A DNA stretch of 64,000 nt, from the NCBI GenBank assembly GCA_030068075.1, contig CM057839.1, forward strand, positions 17,649,167-17,713,166, in the 5' to 3' direction. This document shows positions 33,860 to 46,022 of this stretch, one piece after another (positions within the stretch are counted from its first letter, which is position 1; the number at the start of each line of letters is the position of its first letter). The DNA is from Paguma larvata. Its lineage: Eukaryota; Chordata; Mammalia; Carnivora; Viverridae. Both the position numbers and the translations under genes were made by a program. The notes under the pieces are model-generated. The model had not been told where the DNA came from. It worked only from the letters and a program-made list of their open reading frames with translations, and ran no database searches.

Positions 33860-33874
33860 TAAAAATTCACATAG

Positions 33875-34225
33875 TAATTAATCATTTTCCCTATTTGCAA
33901 GTATTGCATAATTTTTCTCGCATATCACAGAATACCTATGACTGCCTATTTTTCAAGGAATTCACGGTCAAAACAATTTTCCTTAACCTTGGATTTTTTT
34001 ATCCTTTTGTCCTGGCACTTAAATTCACAGATACGTTTGAACTTCATTCCCAAATTACTATACCCTCATTGAAACTCTTTTTGGTACCATTTTCTGTTGC
34101 TTTGATGTTCTAAATCCATGTAATTTTCTTACTAGAGTCTATGAAGATGAGATTTCTTTTATTATTTTTATTAGAACATCAAATAATCTTTATTTCTATA
34201 CCTAATTTTCTTTTGTTGTTTTAAT
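33875..34225. other. unannotated gap
   Basis: A 72-codon + frame at 33895-34113 is not recognised. T/A-rich. Confidence 0.4.
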
Positions 34226-34227
34226 AG

Positions 34228-34455
34228 GACAATAGCTAACATTTATTCTTTACTTATCTGTACTAGGCATTAGGATAAACACCTTACATGCTGTATCCCT
34301 GTAAGGGCCTCCTAATGTCTTTAATAGATATTTTTCTAATTTCTATTTTACAAATGAGAAAGGTACATAAGAAGGTCATTTTTCATGATCAAATAGGTAG
34401 TAAGTACTGGGAGTAGAGGTAGACTCAGGCTGACAAGTCCCACTTTGATCACTGT
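34228..34455 (+). mobile_element. MIR SINE, nearly full length
   Basis: 'acaatagctaacatttattc', 'tgtactaggcattaggataaac', 'ctattttacaaatgagaaagg', 'caaataggtagtaagtactgg' and 'gtagactcaggctgac' follow MIR from its 5' core to its 3' part. Confidence 0.85.
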
Positions 34456-34599
34456 GCAATCACCCACTGATTAAGTCAACAGATGAGGAGTAGATACCTA
34501 CACTATCCAGGCCTAGTGCAGAGCAACGGGACCACTGTGCTGAACAAATATGTCCAATAGAGCTTTTTTTAATGTTATTTTACTTTTTAAATGTTATTT

Positions 34600-35480
34600 T
34601 AATTTTAAATTAAAGCAACATTAACTAAAATGAAATCTAAGCAATGAGACGAACCTCTGTTTGCTGTCAAGTGAACCTCCAATTCTTAGCAAAATCCCAG
34701 GAGCAGTGTCCTGTGTTCCAGGACCTCTACCAGTCCAGCTCCTTAATTCTGCTATCACGATGTGAACACTGCTTAAGTTGCTCATCTTTTTGTTGCTCGT
34801 CTGTATTTCTGCCATAGCCCGGCTTTCTGCTCTTCTCTATTTGGGGCCATGCTGTCTCCAGCATCCTATCAAGAATGTCAAATCGCTTTCTAAAATGTTC
34901 TATGGGTCTTTAGAAAAGAAGTGTGTTTCCCTCTGAGTCTCACAGATTCTATTCCCTCCAATTTTCTCAGCAATATACATTATTTTAAGCCCTATGACAT
35001 CAAATTTTATTACCTTCTCATCCTCAACAAGGTCGGAACTATGTGACATTGGGGTCTGCCCTTGGCTTTGAGGAGGGCTATGCGGGTTCCAGGCACAGGC
35101 TAATCCTGTTCTCAGGGCACAGCAGAACAGCAGACTGCACATGCCAACGCCCTCTCCCTCCAGAGAACCTCACTTGCACAGGGTGAGAACTTCTGCCCCA
35201 GTCTTCCCTTCTGACATATTAGTAGGATACCCAGTGGCTGGGAGGGTAGAAAAGCACCATCTTTCTACTGTGCTTCAAACAGGCAGATCAGTTCTACCTC
35301 AGAAATCACAACACTGTTAGACGGTTAGGTGTTACGCACTTGCGATATGCCCCAAGCGCCTCCCAGCTAGTAGATCCTCCTCCCAAGAACACAGTGAAGT
35401 GGCTTTCGAGCTTTGCACGTATGGTGTTAAGAATTCCCCTTCTTTCATTCCTGTGCTCCTATCTTCCTTCGTCGCTTTCT
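34600..35480. other. less A+T-rich block with unexplained frames, function unknown
   Basis: C+G content is visibly higher than around it. On the - strand two frames lie close together: 80 codons (34900-35142) and 64 codons (34621-34815). Between them a third phase stays open ('DILDRMLETAWPQIEKSRK' region, about 34730-34890). This pattern could come from an old processed pseudogene with frameshifts, but I recognise no protein. No target duplication was found. The T/A-rich run at 34564-34612 could be read as an eroded antisense A tail, which is weak evidence. Confidence 0.25.
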
Positions 35481-37627
35481 TTCTTGAATTCTCAAATATT
35501 TTGGTAAGATATTCAGGAAGGGTATATCAGGATTATATAGTCTCACAGCATTTGACACGAAGTCCCTGATTCGAATGTTAACTCTAACCAGGCTTTAAAC
35601 TTCCCTTTATTTGGTGATTCAGCTGCGTTTAGGGGTCCAGGAATCATGTGCCCCATCCCTGCCTTCACTGGCTCAACCGTGAACAGAATCAGCAACCAGA
35701 ACAGAGAGAAGGTTTGTCAAATAAGACCAGGAAGTTCTTATGCAACCAGAGGATGGTCTCCTGCTATACCATCAGGCTTAGCGTTTGCTAATGTGATGCC
35801 CTATTTATGCATAATCTTGTCTTGCAAATTTATTTTCAGTTTATTTTTGGTCATTACATTTCTACCAAAGGAACATTCCCCAGACTGCATGTGTCTATAC
35901 TGGAGAAGAAGAAACCATCTCTTCCGTGTCATTTATTTATTTACCTAGTCACATAGAGTAAGACTTGCTCAACTCCTGCTCAGGGTTGGCATTTATCTCT
36001 ACATCTCTATCTTCTAGTCTCCCTCCTCCTCCCCTCTCCCAACCCCCAATCTCAGGAGATTATCACTACACTTTATATTCTTACTAAATGTTTTTAGAAG
36101 GCTATGAATTAGTACGTGTTTTTATTTCATTTAAGACTTGTTGCATAATATTCCTATAGCCTTCTTGGTGTATCAGTTTCTTTCCCTTTCTCAAAAATAT
36201 GGGTTCAGCAGCCAACTCTATAAAAACAATGTATGTCATCAAGCTATATACCATTTAGGATTGTTTCCTTTGATTCATGAAAACGTATGTTCCAAGAGAG
36301 TTAACAAGTAAGGTGCAAGTCGTAAAAGAGTAAGGTTAGAAACAGACTGCCCATCTATCATGATTCCTGGGAAAATATCTTTGCTGGAAGTGACAAGTTG
36401 CTCTCATTCTCAGTAGTTTAAATGTGAAGTCAAACATGCCTATCCAGAATATTTTATGTCTCCCCAGAATGTCACCTTTGGCAAAGCACAGTAGATGCAC
36501 CCACCCATCTTGGTATGCTCTGTACAGAAAGATACTTTGACATTGCTCAGACACAAAGCATGGGTGACACATTTGTTTCACAGCACTGGGGCTCCAGGGA
36601 ATTGAGTCTAAGGTATTTTCCTCTGGGTGCAATGCAAACCGCTATGTATATCAAATAATAGGTCAGTCTCCAAGTTCCCAGGATAGACCTTGGAGACTAT
36701 ATTTGCCTTTTGAAGGCAAAAAATGGATTCTTTTTTAAAGGCAGTATGACTGAGCATGCAGCAGTGATACACAGAAACCATATATAAGCCAATGGAGCTA
36801 AAACAGCTCTTTCATTACCCAATATAAAGATTACTAACTCTATATGCTTAGTATAGACAGATCCAGGGTTAAGTTAGTTTTCTAACATTTTAGAAAAAAA
36901 AAACATTTTTTAAAGGAGTTTTATGGTCTGTTCAGAATTTAGGATTTAAATGAACAGAGTTTAGAATTTCCATATGATAATTTTCAATTAAGAGAGATCA
37001 ACACAGAAGATATTTTCACATTGTCTTATTATGAAAAAACATACATTATTTGTTACTATCTGCTGAGAAGTAGCTGACCTGTGTCTATTTCCTAGATACA
37101 TAATGGGAAGATCCAGACATCTCACCAACGTTCCCATCATGGTCCCTATGCTTGCCATTGCTGTGACATGTAACAAAACATGGAAGAGCTTCTTCCTACC
37201 CTCCCCTGATGCTTATCTGAACCACTATTACCACGGGGCCTTGTATACGATCAGAAAAATACAAAGGTCTCTAAATGGTGAACAGATTCATTTAGAGGAT
37301 ATAAATATAGGTTACTTCAGTCAAATTAGGTTACGGTAAGAAAACTTCCTAATTAGCAAGATAAATGAGAAATCAAATCACCCATTCAAACCACAAACTC
37401 TCTTGAAAAGGGAAAAAAAAAAAGGAAAACAAAACAAAATCCAAAATTCTGCCGTAACCTTGGCAAACTCCTGTGTACCACAACCCACAAGGACTCAAAT
37501 TCTGTAGGGATTAGAGTTTTAGTCCAAAGAATTATTCACAGATACATTTACATTATTTCATTTTATATCCACTCATGTAGCTTGGCAGTCAAGATGGCAA
37601 CAAACTAGTTATACCTTATGTTAAGAA
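35481..37627. other. unannotated 2.1 kb, no gene seen
   Basis: Frames of about 100 codons on + (35646-35948) and 98 on - (36336-36632) are not recognised. 36015-36055 is C-rich ('ctcctcccctctcccaac'). No interspersed repeat recognised. Confidence 0.45.
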
Positions 37628-37638
37628 TCTTTTTTCAG

Positions 37639-37831
37639 GGGCCCTCCGGGTGGCTCAGTCAGTAGAGCATTGACTCTTGATTTCGGCTCAGGTTATGATC
37701 TCATGTTTTGTGGGATCAAGACCTGTATTGGGCTCTGTGCTGTCAGTGCAGAGCCTGCTTGGGATTCTCTCTCTCCCTCTCTGCCCCTCCCCTGCATGCA
37801 TGCTTTCTCTCACAATAAATAAACCTCAATT
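37639..37831 (+). mobile_element. CAN-SINE, older subtype
   Basis: Head 'gggccctccgggtggctcag', then 'gatttcggctcaggttatgatc', 'ggatcaagacctgtattgg' where the B box should be, and 'cacaataaataaacctcaa'. 'ttttttcag' on both sides (37630-37638 and about 37835-37843) may be the target duplication. The first CAN-SINE A box is kept but the B box is mutated. Confidence 0.9.
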
Positions 37832-37879
37832 TTTTTTTTTCAGTGATTTAAAGTAACAATTTTATTATTATTTCTCCCT

Positions 37880-38070
37880 TTGAACACATCTTACTCTACT
37901 TTCAAATTGCTTTTCATATCATCTTTTATCACAGATACTACTCTTACTGACATGGGTTTATGCTAACCACGCTAGCTCATATGCTCTTTAAGGACAGATC
38001 CTTTTTTTAATTGTCTACAGTTCTCAGTACAGAGTCTTGTGTATTCAATAAATAGTTATGGTCTTGAATA
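37880..38070 (+). mobile_element. L2 LINE 3' end
   Basis: 'atgctctttaaggacagatcc', 'tctcagtacagagtcttgtg' and 'tattcaataaatagttatgg' match the L2 3' end in order. Lies directly downstream of the SINE. Confidence 0.6.
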
Positions 38071-38430
38071 TACTTTTGAAGTGTTTAGCAAACATGGAAC
38101 AGAAGTTTCACCAAACAGTTTCAAGTCAATAAAGTTGGACAATAATTTAGTAAAAATATCTGTCAGCACTATGGTAATCTAAGAACAAAGAGATGAGTAA
38201 AATGAGACTTCCCTTCTAAGAACTGAAATCTCACAGGAATTTAAATATAAATGTAGTAAGAAATTTATTTACAAATGCGTAAATGGATTTTTATGTGCTG
38301 CCGAAGTGAGCACAGAGATATGTAAATAAATAAAACTGCTAATTAAAACAATTTGATATGGTGACACGGTTGACAAATAGAAAAATTAAAAGTGAATTAC
38401 AGAAATGAATTTAAATTCTGAGATGAAAGA
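38071..38430. other. unannotated gap
   Basis: A+T-rich, possibly part of the L1 that follows but not recognisable. Confidence 0.35.
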
Positions 38431-38439
38431 ATAAAGTAT

Positions 38440-39640
38440 TTAATGGATTGGGTTGGATAATTTACTATATAATTTGAAAAAAATATTCCTACTAGCACAC
38501 AGAAAAACAAATTCCAAATAAGAGATCAAAGTATTAACGCAAATTTATTTAAGAAAATTAGAATAATTGCTTTTATTTTTGAGTCACTACTTTGAAAAAG
38601 TAATCAAGTAATACAGCATTCCCAGAGAGGATAATTGGGAGGACTGATTACATAAAAACCAAGAAGAATCAGAGATATTTAATGATAAAATATGGACTTG
38701 GGGCAAAAAAATGAAGAATATAGAACACCCCAAATGAAACTTTCTCTGCTAAGTCAACATGCTTAACATGAACAGGACTTAAAAACAAAAATGGATAATA
38801 CAAATTTATATTTAATGGACGGATACATACAAATATCTTTTAAATATATCAAAAAAGTTTGGCAACATGAGGACTACAATGATCAACTTTGAAAAGTTAA
38901 GTTCTATCCACTGGCGACAATGACTTAAGAAACAGGTACTCAGAAACACACATTACTTGGGCCTGAAAGTTACCCTAACGCTGTTGAGACACAAGGCAGA
39001 AGGTTCACATATTTGTCTCGCAGCCCTGAAAATGCATGGCAAGTGTAAGACAATAAATCTTAGAGAATCATTTTGGCGTTCCACTTCAAAAAATGCTGTC
39101 CCCAACATACTAGCAGAAATGGATGAAGATAAATGAACAAGGTTGTTTAAGGTAGGGTGTAAGAGCCAAAAAAAAAAAAAAATAAAAAATAAAAGGCAGG
39201 ACAGAGAAGGGAAGGGAGGGAAAGAAAGGAAAGCAAAGGAAAAGAAAATGAAAAAGTAAGAGAAACTATGTAAAGATTCATCATTGCAGAAAAGATCAAA
39301 TAATTTCTAGTATATGTCCACACCAGAAAATACAAAGCAGCTGTTTTACCAAGGAAGGACATCAGTGTAGACTGAGGTTGAGAGCAGAAAATAAAGAGTA
39401 GATCTTTTTTAACTTGTGGGAGGGGGAGGGGGTCATTCTATTCTGTCATAGATCTGTTTGTATCTTGTATCTGTATAAACATTTTTCCATGAGCATACAC
39501 ACATACTGAAAGAGATACACATGGAACTAACAGCAGTGGAGATGTCTGCAGGGAGGGATGGGACACATCTGAAGGGCTGGAAAGGGAGATCAATTTGTTC
39601 TTCACATATTTCAAAATGACAATAGAAATATTCGGAAAAC
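38440..39640 (+). mobile_element. old L1 (L1M-type) ORF2 end and 3' UTR, very diverged
   Basis: 'ggattgggttggataattt' and 'cacagaaaaacaaattccaaat' recall the L1 ORF2 C-terminal half. 'gaagataaatgaacaaggtt', 'actaacagcagtggagatgtctg' and 'gggagggatgggacacatct' recall the 3' UTR of L1M elements. An A/G-rich tract (39167-39262) interrupts it. Coding sequence is destroyed. An antisense 71-codon frame at 39147-39362 is produced by the A/G tract. Confidence 0.6.
39167..39262. repeat. A-rich to A/G (purine) tract
   Basis: A run of 14 or more A followed by about 80 bases that are almost all purine ('gaagggaagggagggaaaga' and similar). Confidence 0.85.
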
Positions 39641-39752
39641 TTTTACTTCCTTCTTTATCCTTTTATTTCAAACAAACAAAAACATGAATGAAACCAAGCA
39701 GATATATAGTGTGACACATACAATAATAAAAGAGTGGTCTGGACAGTGTGCG

Positions 39753-39774
39753 TACACACACACACACACACACA
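39753..39774. repeat. (AC)11 microsatellite
   Basis: An uninterrupted 'acacac' run, short. Confidence 0.93.
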
Positions 39775-39789
39775 AGGGAATAATAATTA

Positions 39790-40590
39790 TTAAAGAGATT
39801 CGGGACTTGAGAGGCGACTAGAGAGCAATTTTTTGTTTTTGTTTTTTGTTTCTTTTGGTTTCCTATTTAAGATTAAGGGGAAAAAAGTTTAAAGCACCTA
39901 CCAGAAGACTCTACACGCAAGGCAGAGAAAAGCAGTTAGATTTGAGGGGTAATAGATGCCAACTTGCTCCAGGTTCCCTGTTTGTCTCCTATTTATCCTA
40001 TCTGGGGATCTAGGGAAGCCTAGATCCTCAGTCCTTGAACCCTGAATGAGTGCAGTCAGCAAAAGCTCAAAGCAGAAAAGCACCCCTACTACGTAGAGAT
40101 CAGGAGAGGCCTCCTGCACCACAGACCTTTCTGGGAATTTGCCCACTCATGCCAGGTACAATGCTACAGTGAAGTGCCAGCCCTCCCTAATTTTCCCTTC
40201 CCCAGGCAGGCACTGCAATCAGGAATAGCAACAAGAAGCTTTTGACACTCCACACCTGTCTTATACCAGTTGAGCCACAGCCATCAGGTGGCTCCCCTCC
40301 CGCTCTGCACTAACAGGGCTGAGTCCCATTTTAACTCCTCCTGCCCTGCAACTGAGATGCAATAGTGACACCATACCCCTGATGCTGCAGCAGCGATGAC
40401 AGAAGCAGTCTTACAGGCTCTTTTTTGTCACCACTTTGTCGTCTGTAGGACCAGTTTGTGGGTACTGTGCAATAGTGGGGGGGAGCTAAGGTCACAACTT
40501 TTAAAACTGAACACAAAGAATAAGAATACGGGGGGTACCAGAGACTGGGGGATAAGATCCTAGAGAGGAGGAATTAGAAGGGACTTTCTG
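39790..40590. other. unannotated, C+G-richer stretch
   Basis: 40100-40350 is distinctly richer in C and G. It could be the 5' part of the old L1 that follows, but no consensus was recognised. - frames of 82 codons (39898-40146) and 61 codons (40331-40516) are not recognised. Confidence 0.35.
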
Positions 40591-40766
40591 CGCCTCTGTA
40601 TGAAGCCCCTAGTTCATTCTTGAATTGCAAAGATGAAACCAATTGAATTCAGACAGTGAAGACTTCTAGACCAAATATAGACTGAAGCTAAATTAAAGAC
40701 TGAACTATAGTAGCATAGGCCAGACAATAAAAGGTCCAGGATAGGATCTAAAGTATCAAAAATATA

Positions 40767-40972
40767 GGGGCACCTGAGTGTCTCAGTCAGTTAAGCGTCC
40801 AACTTTGGCTCAGGTAGTGATCTCATGGTTGGTAGGTTCAACTTCCACATAGTGCTCTGTGCTGACAGCACAGAGCTTGGAACCTGCTTTAGATTCTCTA
40901 TCTCCCTCTCTCTCTGCTCTTCTCCCACTCATGCTCTGTCTTTCTCAAAAATAAATGAACATTAAAAAATTT
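40767..40972 (+). mobile_element. CAN-SINE
   Basis: Head 'ggggcacctgagtgtctcag', 'caggtagtgatctcatgg', CT-rich part, 'ctcaaaaataaatgaacatt' and A-rich tail. Flanks 'tcaaaaatata' and 'ttaaaaatac' could be the target duplication. Confidence 0.92.
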
Positions 40973-41649
40973 AAACTGTTAAAAATACAAAGAAGAAAAC
41001 AATTATCAGGGGGAAAGGACAATCAACAGATGCCAACTTGAAGATGATGCAAATGTTCAAGATTTTTTCAACAACAACTATAAAAATGACCCATGAAAAA
41101 AAGGTGAATACTCTTGAAATGGAAAAATAGAAGGCTAAGAAATAAAAATTTTGAAAAACAGGTAACAAATAGACAAAAAAATTTACTGTGGTGTCTCATG
41201 GTAGGATTACGCTATTAAAGCAAAAGGTGTACATTAAGATATAACAACAGAAATCATCAAAAGAGTATGTAGAAGAATGAACAGAATCTCAGGGAGAAAT
41301 ATCAAAAGTCTACTATCTGTGGCATAAAAGACCCTGCAGAAGAGGAGAAAGGTTGGAAAAAAAAAACTTTTAAAGAAATAATGCTGAACCCTTCCCAATG
41401 TTGGTGAAAGACATAAGTGCAAAGTTCTAAGAAACCAAATAAACCATCATCAGCATAAAGTTATTTACACCTAGACACATTAGTATCAGACTGCTGCAAA
41501 CCAAAAATAAAGAAACCTTATTAAAGAAGGCAGAATAAAAGAAATTATGTAGAAGAAAACATAATTTCTAGTTAAAGTACTAGAGATTTCTTGTTAGAAG
41601 CCAAAACATGGCAAAAGAGTGGTACAATATTCTCAAAGTACTGAAAACC

Positions 41650-41844
41650 GAGGCACACGGGTGGCTCCAAGAGTTGAGCCTCTGACTTCAGCTTAGGTCA
41701 TGATCTCCAGGTTTGTGAGTTTGAGCCCAGGTCAGACTCTGCTCAGCAGAGAGACACCGTTGCTTTGGATCCTCTGTCCCCCTCTCTCTGCCATTCTCCC
41801 ATTTGTGCTCTGTCTCTCAAAAATAAAGAAACATTAAAAAAAAA
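41650..41844 (+). mobile_element. CAN-SINE nested in L1, with target duplication
   Basis: The host L1 sequence 'aaagtactgaaaac' (41635-41648) is repeated as 'aaagtattgaaaac' at 41845-41858. The head is 'gaggcacacgggtggctcca'. The tail is 'aaaataaagaaacatt' with 12 or more A. Some internal sequence is shorter than usual, near the 'tcagactctgctcagcag' region. Confidence 0.94.
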
Positions 41845-42334
41845 AAAGTATTGAAAACAAATGAACTACCAATCCAGAATCCTCGATCTAGGGAAAACAG
41901 CCTTCCAAGGTGAAGGCAAAATAAAGAATTTCAGCAGGAATAAAACTAAGGAATTTGTCAATACTACATCTGCTGTAGAAGCACGCTAAAGCAAGTTTTC
42001 TAGTGGAAGGAAAATGGTAACAAAAGGACATGAGGACATGTGGAAGGTCAAGAATGAAGGAGGAGAGAGATAGAGAAACATTTTGGTAAATACAAGACCA
42101 TTTTGTCTTTAAATACATTAAATTATGCATGACTGGTGAAAGCAAACATAAGAAATGTGATTTTCAGTGCAGTTAGATGTAGTACTTTTGGCAACTACAT
42201 CATAGAGGAAGTATAGGTGATGAAAGGTTATGATGGTAAATCCTTACATTTTACTTGAAGTGTTAAATATTAATTCTAACTAGATCCTATAAAGTTTGTT
42301 AATATAATCCCTAGAAACCACAAAATGAAAGAAA

Positions 42335-43610
42335 ACCACTATAACCTTTTTCTCCACTTGTTTAATAGAAGCTATTTATGTACGTAGTTATTCATCCCTC
42401 ATGTGCTGTGATACTTTCATCCAATGGGATTTTGTTTTAACTTTGTGAAATATTTTGCTAAATTTGTATCTTTATATAATCTAATATTAGTCTATTCTAC
42501 CACTCTTTTCATTTTTATGATCTAATTATCTTCTTTTCATATCATGTCTTCTAAAGCACAAATTATCTCAAAAATATTTACCAAATGTTAGTACTTTCCT
42601 TATAATTGCATTTTCTAACCTCTTTATAAATTTTATTATTGGAGTACATTGGCTATTTTACTGCAATCACTTACATTATTTGTTTTCCCTTAAAATCTGA
42701 CAAATGTACATTTTTACTAGGATTCTGGTTTACAATTTCCTTTTATTTCTACATTTGTTTGATATTTTGTTTTTACATTTTTTTTTGGTTTATTAGACCT
42801 TTCTGCTTACTCGATTTTTAGATGCTGCATCCCCTGTTATAAAATAACATTTTTCCCATTTAATATCAGCTTTCTCACTTTTCTAAGATTTCACTATTAG
42901 CTCTGTGTTCAACCTCTTTGTGCCTTTCATGTTTCTATCAGAATATTAGTAACATCAGAACCTATTAATGACACCAGGGCTAATACTGTTCTTTAACTCA
43001 TTTTAAGATTCTTGTATTTGGGGCACCTGGGTGGCTCAGTCAGTTGGGTGTCCAACTTCGACTCAGGTCATGATCTCACAGTTGGGGAGTTTGAGCCCCG
43101 CGTCGAACTCTATGCTGACAGCTCCGAGCCTGCTTTGGATTCTGGGTCTCTCTCTCCCTCTCTGCCCCTCCCCCACTCATGCTTGGTCTCTCTCCATCTC
43201 TCAAAAATGAATAAATGATTAAAAAAATTAAAAATAAGATTCTTGTATTTTAATGAATTAGTTCAATCCAATTACATTGATTTATATAATTTAATCATAT
43301 TAGTAAATCTTTCCCTGTTCTTACTTATAATCTATTAATATCCTTTTGTTGTCTTTCCAATTATGTGGTTTTCCCTCACTCTATTGCACAAGTTTACACT
43401 TGCCTTTCTTCCCTCTCATTATTAATGTTTAAGTGCCATATGTATTTTTATTCTATTAGCTATTTTCAAACTATAAAACATTTAAATGCATTTTTAAATA
43501 ATCAATATATGTAAGCTCCTGCACATTTTTTAGAGCACATTTAAGTCTCCTTGCCTTCTATCCAACTTCTAGGTTTTAGGATAAATTGGAACTTTAGAGG
43601 TCTTTTTCAT
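42335..43610 (-). mobile_element. possible antisense L1 remnant (weak)
   Basis: T-rich sequence, with 'acattgatttatataattta', 'aatcatattagtaaatcttt' and 'ataatctattaatatcctttt', looks like the reverse complement of L1 A-rich coding regions. No diagnostic block is clear. The SINE at 43020-43234 is inserted in it. Treat as unassigned T-rich DNA if a repeat search does not confirm. Confidence 0.3.
43020..43234 (+). mobile_element. CAN-SINE with perfect 16-bp target duplication
   Basis: 'taagattcttgtattt' occurs at 43004-43019 and 43235-43250. The head is 'ggggcacctgggtggctcag', the B-box region reads 'gagtttgagccccgcgtcg' and the tail is 'aaaaatgaataaatgatt' plus A-rich. A well-kept copy. Confidence 0.96.
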
Positions 43611-43611
43611 T

Positions 43612-43769
43612 CTTAGGGAGAGAGCAAGTGTGCAGGAGGAGGGAAGAGGAGCAGAGGGAGAGAGAGAGAGAAAAGAATCTTAAGCAGGCTCCACGTTAAG
43701 CACAGAGCCTGACACAGGGTTTGATCCTACGACCCTGTCACTCAACAGACTGAGTCATCCAGGCACCCC
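43612..43769 (-). mobile_element. CAN-SINE, antisense, short older copy
   Basis: - strand head at 43769 ('gagtcatccaggcacccc' on the + strand), GA-rich tract 43655-43673, 'aagcaggctccacgttaag'. The 3' end of the element (left side) and part of the middle are missing. Confidence 0.88.
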
Positions 43770-44080
43770 AGATACATTTTTATTCAGAGCTTATTACTAA
43801 TAGCAAAATATGAACTTGTGTACAACTTTATTCTATTATGAATATACTTGACAAGATAATCTTCTCTGCTTTAGCTTCAAAAATAATGACAAAACAATTG
43901 TATGTATTAAAATAATGGAAACAAGTGAACGCTACTAGACCTAGGATAACTGAACTGAGCAAAACTTGCTGAGTGTATAGCCTCCTTTTTCCACCAGCTT
44001 CTCAATTCTGGTTTCAAATCATGCAACACGACACCCAGTAGTCACATATTAGAGATTTTTTTACTCTATCACTTAAGAAA
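43770..44080. other. unannotated gap
   Basis: No gene or repeat recognised. Confidence 0.4.
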
Positions 44081-44084
44081 ATAA

Positions 44085-44550
44085 AATGTATATTGAATAT
44101 ATTTTAGGCACTCTACCAAGTTAAAAAAATAAAGCCAAAAATGGGTGTTTGACCTCACAAAATTACTAGTTAATGGGGCAGAAAAATAAATGAGTTGTCA
44201 AATGTAGTAGAATGGGGTTGAGTGTCATAGTGGTCAATATAGAAAAGCACAGAGAAAAGGAAACTATTCTACCTCTTAAAGATGTCCAAGAATATTCTCT
44301 AGCCTGATGCCAGGGCATGCTAGATATGGATATGGAAGAAGAGAAAAAACTCTGGACATGAAGATAGCAAGGATGTGAAACAGAGGAACAGAAGAATATT
44401 GTGTCAGAAGGATTATCACCAAAAATGGGGAGCTCTAAGGAAAGAGGCCAGGGTGTGGAGAAGGATTTTAGGCATAAAAAGCCTCAAAAGTCTTGTTAAA
44501 ATTTTGAACCTGATCCTAAGGGCAACGTTATTAATTCTAAGTTTGATGTC
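44085..44550 (-). mobile_element. L2 LINE, antisense
   Basis: 'attttaggcactctaccaag', 'gaaaagcacagagaaaagg', 'ggaagaagagaaaaaactct' and 'aagtcttgttaaaattttgaacctgatcctaagggcaac' match the reverse complement of L2 in order. A 63-codon + frame (44375-44566) falls inside it and is not a gene. Confidence 0.6.
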
Positions 44551-44560
44551 AATCAGAACA

Positions 44561-45625
44561 TATTAATATTCTAAATAGCAGGCAAAATTTCCCCATTTTT
44601 CAAAAAGCATGCAAAGTCTATATATATACTGACAGAAAGAACAGGTTTGTGTCATGTATTAGTGATCCCAGTAAAAGCTAACATGCAACTCAATGAAACA
44701 AACACAACCTGGCTTTCAGAAGCACAAGGAAACCAGGTTATTTGAATGCAAGAGGGCAGTAAATTGCAGTACATTGCAATTCACTGTAACTACACTTCAT
44801 AATGAGGGTAATCATTTATTATACAGATAACAAAAATAATAAAGATTTTGTTGAATTAACTGCTTTTAAGAAAATAAATTGTTCCACAAGGGTGTTGTTT
44901 TCTTATATATTTCTTAAAGTTGACAAAGAATCGAGTGCATGGTTCCAGCTGAGCCAAAGAAAATACCGCCATTAATCAGCTTCTTTCTCAGTGAACAACA
45001 AAAAATTACATCTTTAATTTTGAAATGGAACTAAAGTTAATATTTAATGGCTATATGGTCATATTCAGAGTAAATCATGGCTGAATACAGAATTTATGAG
45101 TTTGTTTTTAACCACCAGGGCACTATGTTCCCATGAAGCAATTTGACAAAAAATATTTTATCTCAACCATAAAAAATAGTTCACGAAATCATAGATAAGT
45201 TTTTATTATCTCAATTATGCAAGTGTTCTTAAAATAGAGGTACTTGGGGCATACAAAACAATTTCTATTGTAATGAAGTATTAGCAACCCAATTCTGTAA
45301 GGACTGCCCCGAACATTACATTGTCATGGCACAAATCTTCATCCATGGATCCTGAGGGAGTTTTCTGGCTACCTTGTCTGCTAATGATCCTAATTTTAAG
45401 TTAAATATTTTTTCATATTATTGTTTATGAGGACATGAATTATATTACAACATTGAGGCCTTTTAATTTTTCTAGACAACATCTGCAAGAATTAAGAGGA
45501 TACAGCCCACGCTGTCCCTATCCTTCCTTCTTAACTGGTTGTCAGAATAATTGCTGGCATTTAGGAAGCTCTTCCTATTTTTTCAACACTTGAATAAATA
45601 CAGCTGAAAGTATTCTTCACATATA
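44561..45625. other. unannotated 1 kb, no gene seen
   Basis: A+T-rich; no repeat recognised and no frame above 60 codons. Confidence 0.45.
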
Positions 45626-45631
45626 TTTGTA

Positions 45632-46010
45632 TATAGTTGATTCTTATAACTCACAATAGTTGTGTTCTATAAAATTATAGCAAACATGAACCACTGCTCC
45701 TAGGGAAAATACATATTAAGGTTCCTACAAGCCTCTGGTCAAAATGTTTTCATCAAATACTCAACGTGTAGGTTTGTTTTATATGTGCTTCTGATTACAA
45801 ACATTGTGTTCAGTATCTACTATTGGTTCATCAACACTGAACTCATAGCCAACAGCACGGTAACTCAAATTTGAATAAAGGTTATCTAACACAAGCACTT
45901 TTCTCCCAGAGGCATACTAGACTCTTCCTGCACCCACAGAAACACAAGACAGCACTTGGGCATTACACGTGAGGCCATTTTAAATGACTAAAGTATGAAC
46001 TTTAAAAAGC
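45632..46010 (+). mobile_element. non-autonomous DNA transposon relic (Tigger-like)
   Basis: 'gttgattcttataactcaca', 'atagttgtgttctataaaat', 'tgaaccactgctcctaggga', 'ttaaggttcctacaagcctctggtc' , 'tgaactcatagccaacagca' and 'gtgaggccattttaaatgac' match a mammalian cut-and-paste repeat I recognise by sequence. I am not sure of its family name. It has no coding capacity and lies immediately upstream of the Tigger element below. Confidence 0.55.
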
Positions 46011-46022
46011 ATAGAAGGACTA

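Larger units (their letters stand above)
40600..42330 (+). mobile_element. old L1-family fragment carrying two SINEs
   Basis: 'cagactgctgcaaaccaaaa', 'cattctcaaagtactgaaaa' -like sequence, 'accaatccagaatcctcgat', 'aggtgaaggcaaaataaaga', 'ggaatttgtcaatactacat' and 'aatccctagaaaccac' occur in the order of old L1 elements. Two SINEs are inserted (40767-40972 and 41650-41844). The upstream limit is uncertain. No frame survives. Confidence 0.6.

Noticed and set aside
39147..39362. 71-codon - strand frame with Phe/Ser runs
   Set aside because: It is caused by the purine tract read on the other strand.
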